From contig JAGYJT010000001.1 of the NCBI GenBank assembly GCA_018401955.1, positions 62,001 through 126,000 of the forward strand: DNA of 64,000 nucleotides, written 5' to 3'. The notes beneath the pieces were generated by a model. The model did no database searches, was not told the origin of the DNA, and saw nothing but the letters and a program-made list of their open reading frames with translations. Shown piece after piece: positions 26,136 through 33,981 of this stretch. The stretch comes from Chitinophagales bacterium (lineage in GTDB: Bacteria > Bacteroidota > Bacteroidia > Chitinophagales > CAIOSU01). Both the position numbers and the translations under genes were made by a program. The stretch's first letter is position 1. Each line of letters starts with the position of its first letter.

Positions 26136-27821
26136 TTATTGACGAGAGATAACTAGTTTCTTGTTAAATTCTTCACCATCTACAGTAATTACACCATAGT
26201 AAGTACCTGAGGCTACTTCGCTCATATCAAAGTTGATAGGTGTAGTGCCAATTGAAGTTTCAACTTCTTGGTTGCTGATGATTTGACCAAGCGTGTTATA
26301 AATAACCACTTTAACATGCTTCACGTCGCTGCTTACTACTTCAATACGAGTGTTGCTGTGCGAAGGGTTAGGGATAAAGTCGCTGATAGAGAATACAGAA
26401 GAACCGGTAATCATTGCATTTACAATGTAAGTGAGCTCACTGTTGTTGTCATTATCCACCTGGCGCAAACGGTAGTAGTACAATTGGTTTGGCACTACGT
26501 TGCGATCAATAAAGGTGTAATCGTTTTGCACAGTGCTATTGTTGTTGCCATCAACCCAACCTTGTACGGTAAAGTCTTCGCCATTGGTGCTGCGCAAAAT
26601 TTCAAAACCTTTATTTTCAATTTCGATAGCAGTAGCCCAGTTTACGGCAATATATTGATTGTCTACAGCAACGGCTTCAAGGTTAATCAACTCAATCGGA
26701 AGACCAGCTCCACCTTCGTTACCTGCACCGCCAAAGCGTGAGAAGTAATTCAATTGGGTAGCAGTGATACCATTAGCTGGGTTGTAAGCTGCAATTTCAA
26801 CAATACCGTCGCAATAAGTACCTGATTCGGTAGGTGCATTGCTCCAATCGGTGCTACCAGTTGGCTCAGGCAACAAAGCGTTACCACTGTGAGAGGCAAT
26901 ACGCAATAGTTTGTAGTATTCAGAGCCGTAAGTGCTGTTTAGGTTGTTAAGCGCAGCAGCGGTAGGGTATAGCGTCAAATCATATTCCCAACCCGCGGTG
27001 TTGTCCAAGTTGTTGTTACTTGCATCTTCAGCATCAATGCGCCATACACCAAAGTTCTCCACCATTTTGTTAAGCATAATGTTTTGGCTGCCTGTAGGGC
27101 CAATGTTTGAGCAACCACCCACATGGAAAATGTTACCAAGGTTATTGTTGGCCTCAAACTTCACGCGTATTTCGTCGGCTTGCACTGGTGCGGTATTCAA
27201 GCGCATGGTGGCTGGCAGGTAAGTACCACCGTTAAAATCACGCTTGAAATATGGAAACTGGTGAACCGTTGACGGCTGACCGGTAGCTACTTTCTTTACC
27301 AAGCTACCAGTAGTAAATTGAGCATTATTAACAGAACTGTAACCAGTTGGGGTAGCAGTAAGACCTAAGATAAGATCGTTGTCTTCCATTACCATGGCAC
27401 CACCGTTAAAAACAACTCGACCGTTAATCACTATGTTGGTGGTGGCATTAACCCCAGCAGCTGGGTTGCCAGCTATGTAAATAGAAGGGGTTTGGGTTTC
27501 AAGTTCGTAGAAGCTTACAGAGCTTGAATTGGGCGCACTGATAGTTTGCAAATTACCAACGCCTGCGGTAAACTTTACAATTCGCTCGCCAGATGCGCCA
27601 TTTGAAATGGCTCCATCGTTTCTACCATTGGTATAATTGCCTTTAATTTCAATTACGCCATCATTGGTTACTGAACCGGTGCTCGCAATCTCCACATCTC
27701 CATCTACATACAGTAGGCCCGTTCCCTCTACGGTTACTGTTCCGGCATTATAAAATGCTTGGCCGTTGGCCGCAAAAACAGTCACTAGCGACAGGGAAAG
27801 GATCATGTACAATTTTCTCAT
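26136..27821 (-). CDS. Large T9SS cargo protein with beta-helix-like N-terminus and fibronectin-like module
   Basis: 561 residues. The signal peptide ends at AANGQ. Residues 25-175 are short strands rich in Gly/Asn/Val ('GTVTVEGTGLLYVDGDVEIAS', 'NDGVIEIKGNYTNG'), typical of Bacteroidota surface proteins with a parallel-beta start. A segment at about 390-465 ('LINLEAVAVDNQYIAVNWATAIEIENKGFEILRS') is the Fn3-like module often found before sorting domains. The T9SS type A sorting domain covers about 485-561 (IPNPSHSNTRIEVV ... KKLVISRQ). The protein is predicted to be surface-exposed. No enzymatic motif is seen. It has its own terminator. Confidence 0.85.
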   Translation of the reverse strand: MRKLYMILSLSLVTVFAANGQAFYNAGTVTVEGTGLLYVDGDVEIASTGSVTNDGVIEIKGNYTNGRNDGAISNGASGERIVKFTAGVGNLQTISAPNSSSVSFYELETQTPSIYIAGNPAAGVNATTNIVINGRVVFNGGAMVMEDNDLILGLTATPTGYSSVNNAQFTTGSLVKKVATGQPSTVHQFPYFKRDFNGGTYLPATMRLNTAPVQADEIRVKFEANNNLGNIFHVGGCSNIGPTGSQNIMLNKMVENFGVWRIDAEDASNNNLDNTAGWEYDLTLYPTAAALNNLNSTYGSEYYKLLRIASHSGNALLPEPTGSTDWSNAPTESGTYCDGIVEIAAYNPANGITATQLNYFSRFGGAGNEGGAGLPIELINLEAVAVDNQYIAVNWATAIEIENKGFEILRSTNGEDFTVQGWVDGNNNSTVQNDYTFIDRNVVPNQLYYYRLRQVDNDNNSELTYIVNAMITGSSVFSISDFIPNPSHSNTRIEVVSSDVKHVKVVIYNTLGQIISNQEVETSIGTTPINFDMSEVASGTYYGVITVDGEEFNKKLVISRQ

Positions 27822-28326
27822 ATCCGGGTATTTAGTTTATTTCTTTAAAAACTATGGTCGAAACAAGTGGTCTTGGTCATTACTTAACACAGTAAAAATA
27901 CTGATAAGATATTTAATTGTCAAGCAATCAACCATCATTCGTAAGGTCAATGTAGCATCAGTCTATCAATAAATCAATACTTTTTTTGAGAATAATGAAA
28001 AAACCAACATCACAACAACCCTAACTCGTTGATTATCAATTAAATTGCATCAACATTAAAAATTTATTAACAATCAATGAAACTTCCAGCAAAACATATC
28101 GTAAAAGCAAACGAAACAAGTTTTTGATACTGATTTACAGCTCATATCCGGGTTACACAAAGTATCAATACGATAAAAATTGCTTTGGTCGGCAATGTTT
28201 TATCAAAGCAGAAATAAGGTAATACCTACCTTGCGGGTGCTGCTACTATGGCAGTGCTGTGAAGATTGAATAATGTGGTTGGTTGATAGCAAGGAGGCGG
28301 TACGTTTAGTGCCCCTCTTTTGCATT
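27822..28326. other. AT-rich intergenic region with no recognised gene
   Basis: 505 bases between two minus-strand genes. The left 350 bases are AT-rich, with runs such as TTTTTTT and AAAAATTTATTAA. It must carry the promoter of the T9SS gene, but I find no exact TAnnTTTG box. There is no obvious terminator for dapF. Confidence 0.5.
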
Positions 28327-29121
28327 TTAGGCCGGTACCATAACTTTTCCGCTAAACACCATTATTGCTGGCCCAGTGAGCCATACGTTGGTAGCTTTTC
28401 CCCCAAACAACTCATACGATACACGAAGCTGGCCGCCCAAGGTTTCAATATTGTACTGGTATGCACCATCGGGCAACCCTTGCATTTGCGATGCCGCAAT
28501 GGCACTGGCCGTTACCCCTGTTCCGCAGGCATACGTTTCATCCTCTACCCCACGCTCGTAAGTGCGCACTTTCAATTGATCGCCACTTACCAACTCCACA
28601 AAGTTTACATTAATACCCTCCGCCCTGTAGTTTGATGAGTTGCGCACCGCTTTGCCGTTTTCGTACACATTTACGGTTTTTACCTCTGGCACTTGCTGCA
28701 CATAGTGCGGCGAGCCCGTATTGAGCACATAATCGTCTCCATCTTTATTTATTGCCGCCACATTGCTCATTTGTATGCTCACGGTTCCATCGGCCAATAT
28801 TTTACCCTCATGCGGGCCGTCAATAGCCAAAAAACGGGTAGTGCCATCCACTATGCCCAGTTGCTTGGCAAACATTACCACACACCTGCCACCATTGCCG
28901 CACATGGTGCTCTCGCGGCCATCGGCATTGTAGTATTTCATCTCAAAATCATAACCCTCTTTGTTCTGTAACAGTATCAACCCATCGGCCCCGATGCCAA
29001 AGCGGCGGTCGCACAACTGCTCAAACAACTGCTGCTCGCTGCCGTTGAAAGCAAGGTTGCGATTGTCAATCATCACAAAATCGTTTCCGGCACCTTGGTA
29101 TTTAAAAAATGTCAGTTCCAT
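28327..29121 (-). CDS. dapF: Diaminopimelate epimerase
   Basis: 264 residues. Both catalytic cysteines are present in their usual contexts: MCGNGGRCV (first half, Cys about 73) and YACGTGVTASA (second half, Cys about 198). The N-terminal FFKYQGAGNDFVMIDN is the family start. It interconverts LL- and meso-diaminopimelate for lysine and peptidoglycan synthesis in the cytoplasm. It is monocistronic here, with an exact -7 box upstream, and diverges from the DegP-type gene. Confidence 0.97.
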   Translation of the reverse strand: MELTFFKYQGAGNDFVMIDNRNLAFNGSEQQLFEQLCDRRFGIGADGLILLQNKEGYDFEMKYYNADGRESTMCGNGGRCVVMFAKQLGIVDGTTRFLAIDGPHEGKILADGTVSIQMSNVAAINKDGDDYVLNTGSPHYVQQVPEVKTVNVYENGKAVRNSSNYRAEGINVNFVELVSGDQLKVRTYERGVEDETYACGTGVTASAIAASQMQGLPDGAYQYNIETLGGQLRVSYELFGGKATNVWLTGPAIMVFSGKVMVPA

Positions 29122-29183
29122 GTCAATTTGTCGATACTTTGGGCCTGTTAATCAGGGGTTTGGTTAATAAGTGTTAAGTACTG

Positions 29184-29191
29184 CAAAGATA
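29184..29191 (-). promoter_or_regulatory. Bacteroidota -7 box (TATCTTTG) for dapF
   Basis: The plus strand reads CAAAGATA, an exact match in reverse complement, 63 bases upstream of the dapF ATG. Confidence 0.5.
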
Positions 29192-29323
29192 TGTGAATAT
29201 GCCCTGAGTATTTGAAATAAAAATGCCGCCTAATCGGTTTATCTACTGTGCACGGCAAATAGCGGCATCAAATTTGCCCTACACAAATAGACATTACCAA
29301 ATTGAACAAAAATTAGTTTCGCT

Positions 29324-30793
29324 ATGAATTCAAAGACACTATTAACCCTCATTACCGTATCCGTATTGAGCGCCGTGGCTGCCATTGGCGGGTACAAGGC
29401 TTTGGAGACCGAAACCATGGCACCTACCATAGCCATACAGGCAGAGCAACCGGTGCGCTATGCCAATTTTACAGATGCCAATACCACGGCAGCCCCTATA
29501 CCGGCTGGGCTTGACTTTACCGTGGCCGCCGGCAGAAGCACCCCAGGTGTGGTGCACGTAACGTCTACCAGCAGCCGCAACAACCAAGCACCACAATTTA
29601 TTGACCCTTTCGACTTTTTTGGTGGTGGCAGAGGTATGCAGCCACAACCGCGTGTAGCTTCTGGCTCGGGTGTAATCATTTCGGCTGATGGGTATATTGT
29701 TACCAATAACCACGTAATAAGTGGGGCCGACCAAGTAGAGGTAGTGCTAAACGATAAACAGAACTACACGGCTACCGTTATAGGTGCCGACCCATCAACG
29801 GATATAGCGCTATTAAAGATTGATGCCGAAAACCTAGCCTTTTTGCCATTTGCCAACTCCGACTCGGTGATGGTGGGGCAATGGGTATTGGCCGTGGGTA
29901 ATCCGTTTAACTTGGAGTCGACCGTAACGGCGGGCATAGTAAGTGCCAAAGGCCGTAACATAAATATATTGGATGATAATGCTGCCATTGAATCGTTTAT
30001 ACAAACCGATGCTGCCGTAAACCCTGGCAACAGCGGTGGCGCTTTGGTAAACATCCACGGCCAATTGATTGGGGTAAATACGGCCATCGCCTCTCCTACC
30101 GGTACATTTGCTGGTTACTCTTTTGCGGTGCCGGCCAACCTGGTGCGCAAAGTAGTGGGCGATTTGAAAGAATATGGTATTGTGCAGCGTGGCTTTTTGG
30201 GCGTAACCATCCGCAACGTGGATATTGAGCAAATGAAAAAAATGGGCTTGCCCGATGCCAGCGGCGTATTTGTAAACGAGGTGCTAGAAGGCAGTGCTGC
30301 CGATGATGCTGGCCTAAAAGCTAACGATGTAATACGTGCCATTAACGGTATGCCTATAAAAACCACCGCCCAATTGCAAGAAACCGTGGCACAGTATAGC
30401 CCTGGCGATAAGTTGAGTGTGGATTATATTAGAAATGGCAAACTATCTACCACCAATGTTATGCTTAAAAATAAAAACTTGGGTATTGAGCTACTGAGCA
30501 AAGAAACCGTGCAAGTAAACAACCTTTTGGGCGTAACCTTTGGCGAGCTTAGCGAGAAGGACAAACGAGAGCTGGGCATTAAGGCAGGTGTGCAGGTAAA
30601 AAGGATTAATGATGGTGCCATACGCCGCTATACCGAAATGCGCGAAGGGTTTATTATTACCCGCATTGACAGGGAGCCGGTAACCTCAGAAAAACGATTG
30701 ATGGAGATACTTGAAAACAAGAAAGGTGGCGTTATGCTAGAGGGTGTATACCCTGATGCAAATGGTACCTTTTATTATGCTTTTGGCATGTAA
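29324..30793 (+). CDS. DegP/HtrA-family periplasmic serine protease
   Basis: 489 residues. Hydrophobic N-terminal export signal (about 5-24). The trypsin-like domain has His130 (IVTNNHV), Asp160 (DPSTDIALLKI) and Ser237 (NPGNSGGALV). The first PDZ domain is at about 285-380 (GFLGVTIRNV, GSAADDAGLKANDVI), and a second, degenerate PDZ at about 385-489 (LLGVTFGELSEKD). It works as a protease and chaperone for misfolded envelope proteins. A near-match -7 box (TAGTTTCG, 29314-29321) ends two bases before the ATG, so the message may be leaderless or the true promoter may lie further up. Confidence 0.95.
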   Translation: MNSKTLLTLITVSVLSAVAAIGGYKALETETMAPTIAIQAEQPVRYANFTDANTTAAPIPAGLDFTVAAGRSTPGVVHVTSTSSRNNQAPQFIDPFDFFGGGRGMQPQPRVASGSGVIISADGYIVTNNHVISGADQVEVVLNDKQNYTATVIGADPSTDIALLKIDAENLAFLPFANSDSVMVGQWVLAVGNPFNLESTVTAGIVSAKGRNINILDDNAAIESFIQTDAAVNPGNSGGALVNIHGQLIGVNTAIASPTGTFAGYSFAVPANLVRKVVGDLKEYGIVQRGFLGVTIRNVDIEQMKKMGLPDASGVFVNEVLEGSAADDAGLKANDVIRAINGMPIKTTAQLQETVAQYSPGDKLSVDYIRNGKLSTTNVMLKNKNLGIELLSKETVQVNNLLGVTFGELSEKDKRELGIKAGVQVKRINDGAIRRYTEMREGFIITRIDREPVTSEKRLMEILENKKGGVMLEGVYPDANGTFYYAFGM

Positions 30794-30868
30794 AAAAATT
30801 TCCGCTTTTGGGGACCTTTTTCCCTCAGTAAGCGTTATGTATATAGTTGGTTAGTTAGTTGTGTGTTT

Positions 30869-30911
30869 GCGTAGCGGCCTTGGACCCCCTCCTTGGCCGC
30901 TATGCTTTTTT
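30869..30911 (+). terminator. Rho-independent terminator after the DegP-type gene
   Basis: The stem GCGTAGCGGCC / GGCCGCTATGC encloses a pyrimidine-rich loop and is followed by TTTTTT. It lies 75 bases after the stop. Confidence 0.85.
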
Positions 30912-30944
30912 AGGGGGTAACGTACAACTCGCCCAAACCCGCAT

Positions 30945-31163
30945 CGTCATCGCGAAAGCCCGTACCAAATTGCAACTACCAAGGTTTTACAAGGGCTTGT
31001 GGCGATCCCCTGAGTCGATGGATAATAGCTAACCTATCACTAAAACCAATACTCGTGATACGTAAAAGTGCAGTATTGGGCTTCATCGTATCTCTCAGGA
31101 GATTGCCACAAACCAGTTAAGTTCAATGGTCAATCAACATCAAGCTTGGTTTTCGCAATGACG
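30945..31163 (+). repeat. Inverted-repeat element, copy A
   Basis: Starts CGTCATCGCGAA and ends TTTCGCAATGACG, an imperfect terminal inverted repeat. Inside, GTGGCGATCCCCTGAG pairs with CTCAGGAGATTGCCAC, and CCAATACT with AGTATTGG, so the RNA could fold as a nested long hairpin. The first 128 bases (30945-31072) read the same as the start of copy B (31989-32116). It has no open frame, which fits a MITE or REP-like element. Confidence 0.75.
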
Positions 31164-31190
31164 GGCTATGAGTGGGATGTTTACTAAACA

Positions 31191-31604
31191 TTAATCTATA
31201 GCCCCTGCTATCAATTCGACAAAACTTCTTGCTCCAATAATTTGCACGCGCCACTCCTCTCGAATATCTCGCAAATCGGCATTCCAATCCAACATATCTA
31301 CCTTGCTTAGTATATACGCTTTCAAATCTTCCAAAGTCATGCTTTGGCCAGTATACTCCGTCACCAACTTGTATTTTGCAACAAATGGCACATATCTTCG
31401 CCAACCTACAAGCTTTTCAAAGCCTACAATTTTGTAGATTTCGCCATTGCAATCAACAAATAGACGGTTATTGGCATACTCAACTAATGCCGCTTCATTA
31501 TTTATACCAGTATATTCATCCCACAATGGTACAAACTCCTCATTATTCCAATCTTCAATAGTAATATCAAAGCACGGGTACTCCGGTTGTTTACTTGTAT
31601 CCAT
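31191..31604 (-). CDS. Unknown protein, accessory pair member 1
   Basis: 137 residues, cytoplasmic, acidic and Trp/Tyr-rich. No family is recognised. The sequence has an N-terminal part with PEYPCFDITIEDW and EEFVPLWDEYTG, a central VGWRRYVPFVAKYKL, and a C-terminal amphipathic stretch with EEWRVQIIGARSFVELI. It follows the small membrane gene at 31616 with an 11-base gap, so both are probably one transcript. The pair lies between inverted-repeat copies A and B, which suggests an accessory insertion. An immunity-type or SUKH-like small protein is conceivable from size and composition, but there is no direct evidence. Confidence 0.65.
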   Translation of the reverse strand: MDTSKQPEYPCFDITIEDWNNEEFVPLWDEYTGINNEAALVEYANNRLFVDCNGEIYKIVGFEKLVGWRRYVPFVAKYKLVTEYTGQSMTLEDLKAYILSKVDMLDWNADLRDIREEWRVQIIGARSFVELIAGAID

Positions 31605-31615
31605 AACACAGCCCT

Positions 31616-31921
31616 TTAATCATAGTCAAAATCTAAATCGTTATCATGGCTATCGAAATCATCATGACTGCTGTAATGATGGCGACAGGGCAATTCAAAG
31701 TCTCTAATACCGTTGTTATCTTCATATTCATAAATACTCTCTCTACGTTTCTTCTTTTCAGCCAGCTTAAAAATTGCATGAATGATTGATAGGATAAACG
31801 AAATAGCTGAAATGCCTAATACTAGCTCCCACTTGTAATGCAAGGCCACTAAAGCTACTATCAAACTAGCCATGCCCCACAGCAATGTAGTTCTAAGCCA
31901 AGTCTCCCAATGATGATTCAT
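31616..31921 (-). CDS. Small membrane protein with His/Asp-rich tail, accessory pair member 2
   Basis: 101 residues. Two hydrophobic helices (about 11-30 and 33-52) are followed by a basic patch (EKKKRRES) and a highly polar tail (about 65-101) of His and Asp (SSHDDFDSHDNDLDFDYD) that could bind metal. It is upstream of and close to 31191-31604 and bracketed by the same repeats. I do not recognise the family. The topology suggests an inner-membrane hairpin with the tail in the cytoplasm, by the positive-inside rule. Confidence 0.6.
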   Translation of the reverse strand: MNHHWETWLRTTLLWGMASLIVALVALHYKWELVLGISAISFILSIIHAIFKLAEKKKRRESIYEYEDNNGIRDFELPCRHHYSSHDDFDSHDNDLDFDYD

Positions 31922-31988
31922 GTGGTATGATTATTTGCTTAAATATAGTAAAATGGAGCGATTTTTACAATTGCTCCTATTGATTTCA

Positions 31989-32193
31989 CGTCATCGCGAA
32001 AGCCCGTACCAAATTGCAACTACCAAGGTTTTACAAGGGCTTGTGGCGATCCCCTGAGTCGATGGATAATAGCTAACCTATCACTAAAACCAATACTCGT
32101 GATACGTAAAAGTGCAAGGTCGGCTGGTAGTTGCTCTCTCAGGGGATTGCCACGTCGTTCCGTTGCTCTGCAACTACACTCCTCGCAATGACG
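31989..32193 (+). repeat. Inverted-repeat element, copy B
   Basis: Starts CGTCATCGCGAA and ends CCTCGCAATGACG. It keeps the inner pair GTGGCGATCCCCTGAG / CTCAGGGGATTGCCAC. Its first 128 bases match copy A. Its right arm (GATTGCCACGTCGTTCCG ... CTCCTCGCAATGACG) resembles the widespread dispersed arm type in Bacteroidota and other genomes. Confidence 0.75.
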
Positions 32194-32206
32194 TGCGCAC
32201 CCAAAC

Positions 32207-32442
32207 CGTCGTCGCGAAAGCCCGTATCAAATTACAAATACCAAGGTTTTACATGGGCTTGTGGCAACTCCTCTCACTGCCTTGGCAGTAATCCCCTGAG
32301 TCGATGGACAAAAGTTAACCTACAACTAAACCTATTACCGTAATACGTAAAAGTGCAGTATTGGGCTTCAGCGTATCTCTCAGGGGATTGCCACGTCAAC
32401 ACTTGCACGCGAAAAGCGTGAAAGGGTCTCCTCGCAATGACG
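32207..32442 (+). repeat. Inverted-repeat element, copy C
   Basis: Thirteen bases after copy B. It starts CGTCGTCGCGAAAGCCCG and ends CTCCTCGCAATGACG. It carries an extra segment (near 32265-32290, CTCCTCTCACTGCCTTGGCAG) and an internal hairpin CACGCgaaaaGCGTG (32406-32420). It shares the middle GTATTGGGCTTCA with copy A but not B, so the copies are mosaic. A further loose TTCGCAATGACG end follows at 32458-32469. Confidence 0.7.
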
Positions 32443-32477
32443 ATTTGGGGGTATTCATTCGCAATGACGTGCGTACC

Positions 32478-32513
32478 CAATCAACCAATAACCAATCAAC
32501 CGATTAACTTTTT
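32478..32513 (-). repeat. TTGGTTRATTGGTTA word repeat on the 3' side of osmC
   Basis: On the minus strand it reads GTTAATCGGTTGATTGGTTATTGGTTGATTGGG, outward from the osmC-like gene, just past a second word repeat. Confidence 0.6.
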
Positions 32514-32556
32514 CACCATGGACCATGGACCATCGACCATCGACTATCAACTATAC
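32514..32556 (-). repeat. GGTCGATGGTCCATGG word repeat at the osmC stop
   Basis: On the minus strand: GATAGTCGATGGTCGATGGTCCATGGTCC and so on, starting at the stop codon of the osmC-like gene and reading outward. The same words occur at 33829-33860, 45797-45832, 49256-49289 and 55396-55418. Confidence 0.6.
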
Positions 32557-32955
32557 GTACTCAAACACCACATCCTGCTTAATATCGGGGTGCAGGCTTT
32601 TGGCTACTGGGCAAGTGAGCGCAACGTTTTCGAGTTTTTTGCGTTCTATATCTGTGAGGGTGCCGCTGGGTACTTGCATGCGTACTTTTATTTCGCTGAT
32701 GCGGCGTGGCTCGCTGGCCATCACTTTGGTTATCGATACGCGGGTAGCCTCAATAGCAAGGCTGTGGGTGTTGGCATAGATGCCCATAATGGTGAGCATA
32801 CAGCTGCCCAAGGCCGTAGCAACCAAATCGGTAGGCGAAAAAGCCGCACCTTGGCCGTGGTTATCGGTAGGGGCATCGGTTACTATTTCGTAGCCCGATT
32901 GGATGTGAACGGCGCGGGTGCGCAAGCGGCCTTCGTAAATAATTTCGGCTGTCAA
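32551..32955 (-). CDS. OsmC/Ohr-family protein
   Basis: 134 residues. Two redox cysteines occupy the family positions: LGSCMLTIMG (Cys about 52) and ALTCPVAKSL (Cys about 115), with FSPTDLVATALG before the first. OsmC/Ohr proteins reduce organic hydroperoxides in the cytoplasm; this subgroup is closer to OsmC-like YhfA proteins. The only usable start is TTG (32955), because a stop lies ten codons upstream with no ATG or GTG between. The 3' end overlaps a word repeat that supplies the final codons. Confidence 0.9.
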   Translation of the reverse strand: MTAEIIYEGRLRTRAVHIQSGYEIVTDAPTDNHGQGAAFSPTDLVATALGSCMLTIMGIYANTHSLAIEATRVSITKVMASEPRRISEIKVRMQVPSGTLTDIERKKLENVALTCPVAKSLHPDIKQDVVFEYV

Positions 32956-33018
32956 GGTCAGAGTGTTGAATTTTTGATAAATTTAAGAACTATTTCGTGT
33001 TGCCACATGTATAAAGCA

Positions 33019-33828
33019 ATGATGCGTACTTCCATTTTCTTTTTATTGCTAGTGCTTTTGGGCACCACGGCAACCTATGCCCAGCAGCGTAAGGTTAAGA
33101 AGGAGATTGAAAAGAAAGGCATTATATACAACAAAGAATTGACTTTTGGCGGCAAGCTGGCATCCAACGGTTGGGGCTTTTATATGAACACGGGCAAAAT
33201 AGTGAACATATACAAAACCCGCTTGTGGATGGTGGAGTTTGCCGACATACGCCACCCGAAAGAAAAAAAACAACCCGCCGATTTTAATTTGGCCATTTCT
33301 GGCTTCGACTCGCCACGAGATTTTCATTTTGGTAAACAGAACGATTTTTTCACGCTCAGGGCAGCGTTTGGTTTTAAAAGGAACATTGCCGAAAAAGCGA
33401 AGAAGAATGGTGTAAATGTGGCTATGGTATATATGGGCGGTATTTCATTGGGTTTCTTAAAACCTTATTACCTTGACCTTGCCTACATTAGCCAAGTAAA
33501 CGACTCTACCTTTATTGTTGAGGCCAAAAGCGAGCGATATAATGACGACCCCGAAAACGGTAACGCCCAGAAATTTTTAAACTGGTACGAAATTATCGGC
33601 GCTTCGCGTTATAGCCGTGGGTTCAACCAAATACAACCCGTGCCGGGTGCATTTTTAAAGCTGGGTCTTAATTTTGAGTGGGGCTCACGCGATGCGTTTA
33701 TCACTGCCATGGAGTGCGGCATAGCGGCAGATATCTATTACAAGAACATCCCCATCATGATCAATCAGCCCCAGAGGCCTTTCTTCTTTAATGCCTATTT
33801 AAGCTTCGAGCTGGGCAAACGACGATAG
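33019..33828 (+). CDS. Exported protein, probable outer-membrane beta-barrel, unknown function
   Basis: I start at the first Met of MMRTSIFFLLLVLLG (33019); 33007 or 33022 are also possible. The frame continues upstream through the antisense of osmC but without coding character. About 269 residues, with the signal peptide ending at TYAQQ. The mature part alternates aromatic strands ('GWGFYMNTGKIVNIYKTRLWMVEF', 'AMVYMGGISLGFLKPYYLDL', 'FFFNAYLSFELGKRR') and ends in a strand followed by a basic end, consistent with a small barrel. It is conserved-looking for Bacteroidota, but I cannot name a family. It is probably the only gene in its transcript. Confidence 0.75.
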   Translation: MMRTSIFFLLLVLLGTTATYAQQRKVKKEIEKKGIIYNKELTFGGKLASNGWGFYMNTGKIVNIYKTRLWMVEFADIRHPKEKKQPADFNLAISGFDSPRDFHFGKQNDFFTLRAAFGFKRNIAEKAKKNGVNVAMVYMGGISLGFLKPYYLDLAYISQVNDSTFIVEAKSERYNDDPENGNAQKFLNWYEIIGASRYSRGFNQIQPVPGAFLKLGLNFEWGSRDAFITAMECGIAADIYYKNIPIMINQPQRPFFFNAYLSFELGKRR

Positions 33829-33860
33829 GGGCTGGTCGATGGTCCATGGACGACAGTCGA
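33829..33860 (+). repeat. GGTCGATGGTCCATGG word repeat directly after a stop codon
   Basis: Plus strand GGCTGGTCGATGGTCCATGG then GACAGTCGACAG, beginning right after the stop at 33828 and reading outward. Confidence 0.6.
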
Positions 33861-33908
33861 CAGCCTCACTTTCCCATAATTTTAAGGTCAATTCTTATAG
33901 CAAAGGCA

Positions 33909-33916
33909 TAACTTTG
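33909..33916 (+). promoter_or_regulatory. Bacteroidota -7 box (TAACTTTG) for argS
   Basis: Exact TAnnTTTG, 65 bases before the ATG of argS. The intervening leader contains short repeats of CTTGATACT (33943-33973). Confidence 0.5.
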
Positions 33917-33981
33917 CAACAGAGAGAATTAAGACTCAAAAGTCTTGATACTTGATACTCACTACTTGATACTAACACACA

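Noticed and set aside
30945-32442. Insertion sequence or CRISPR array in the three-copy region
   Set aside because: There is no transposase frame and the spacing is irregular; the elements are about 200 bases long with internal inverted repeats.
32437-33018. Long plus-strand extension of the frame of the 33019 gene through osmC
   Set aside because: It is antisense to a clear osmC-like gene and to repeats; the signal peptide places the start near 33019.
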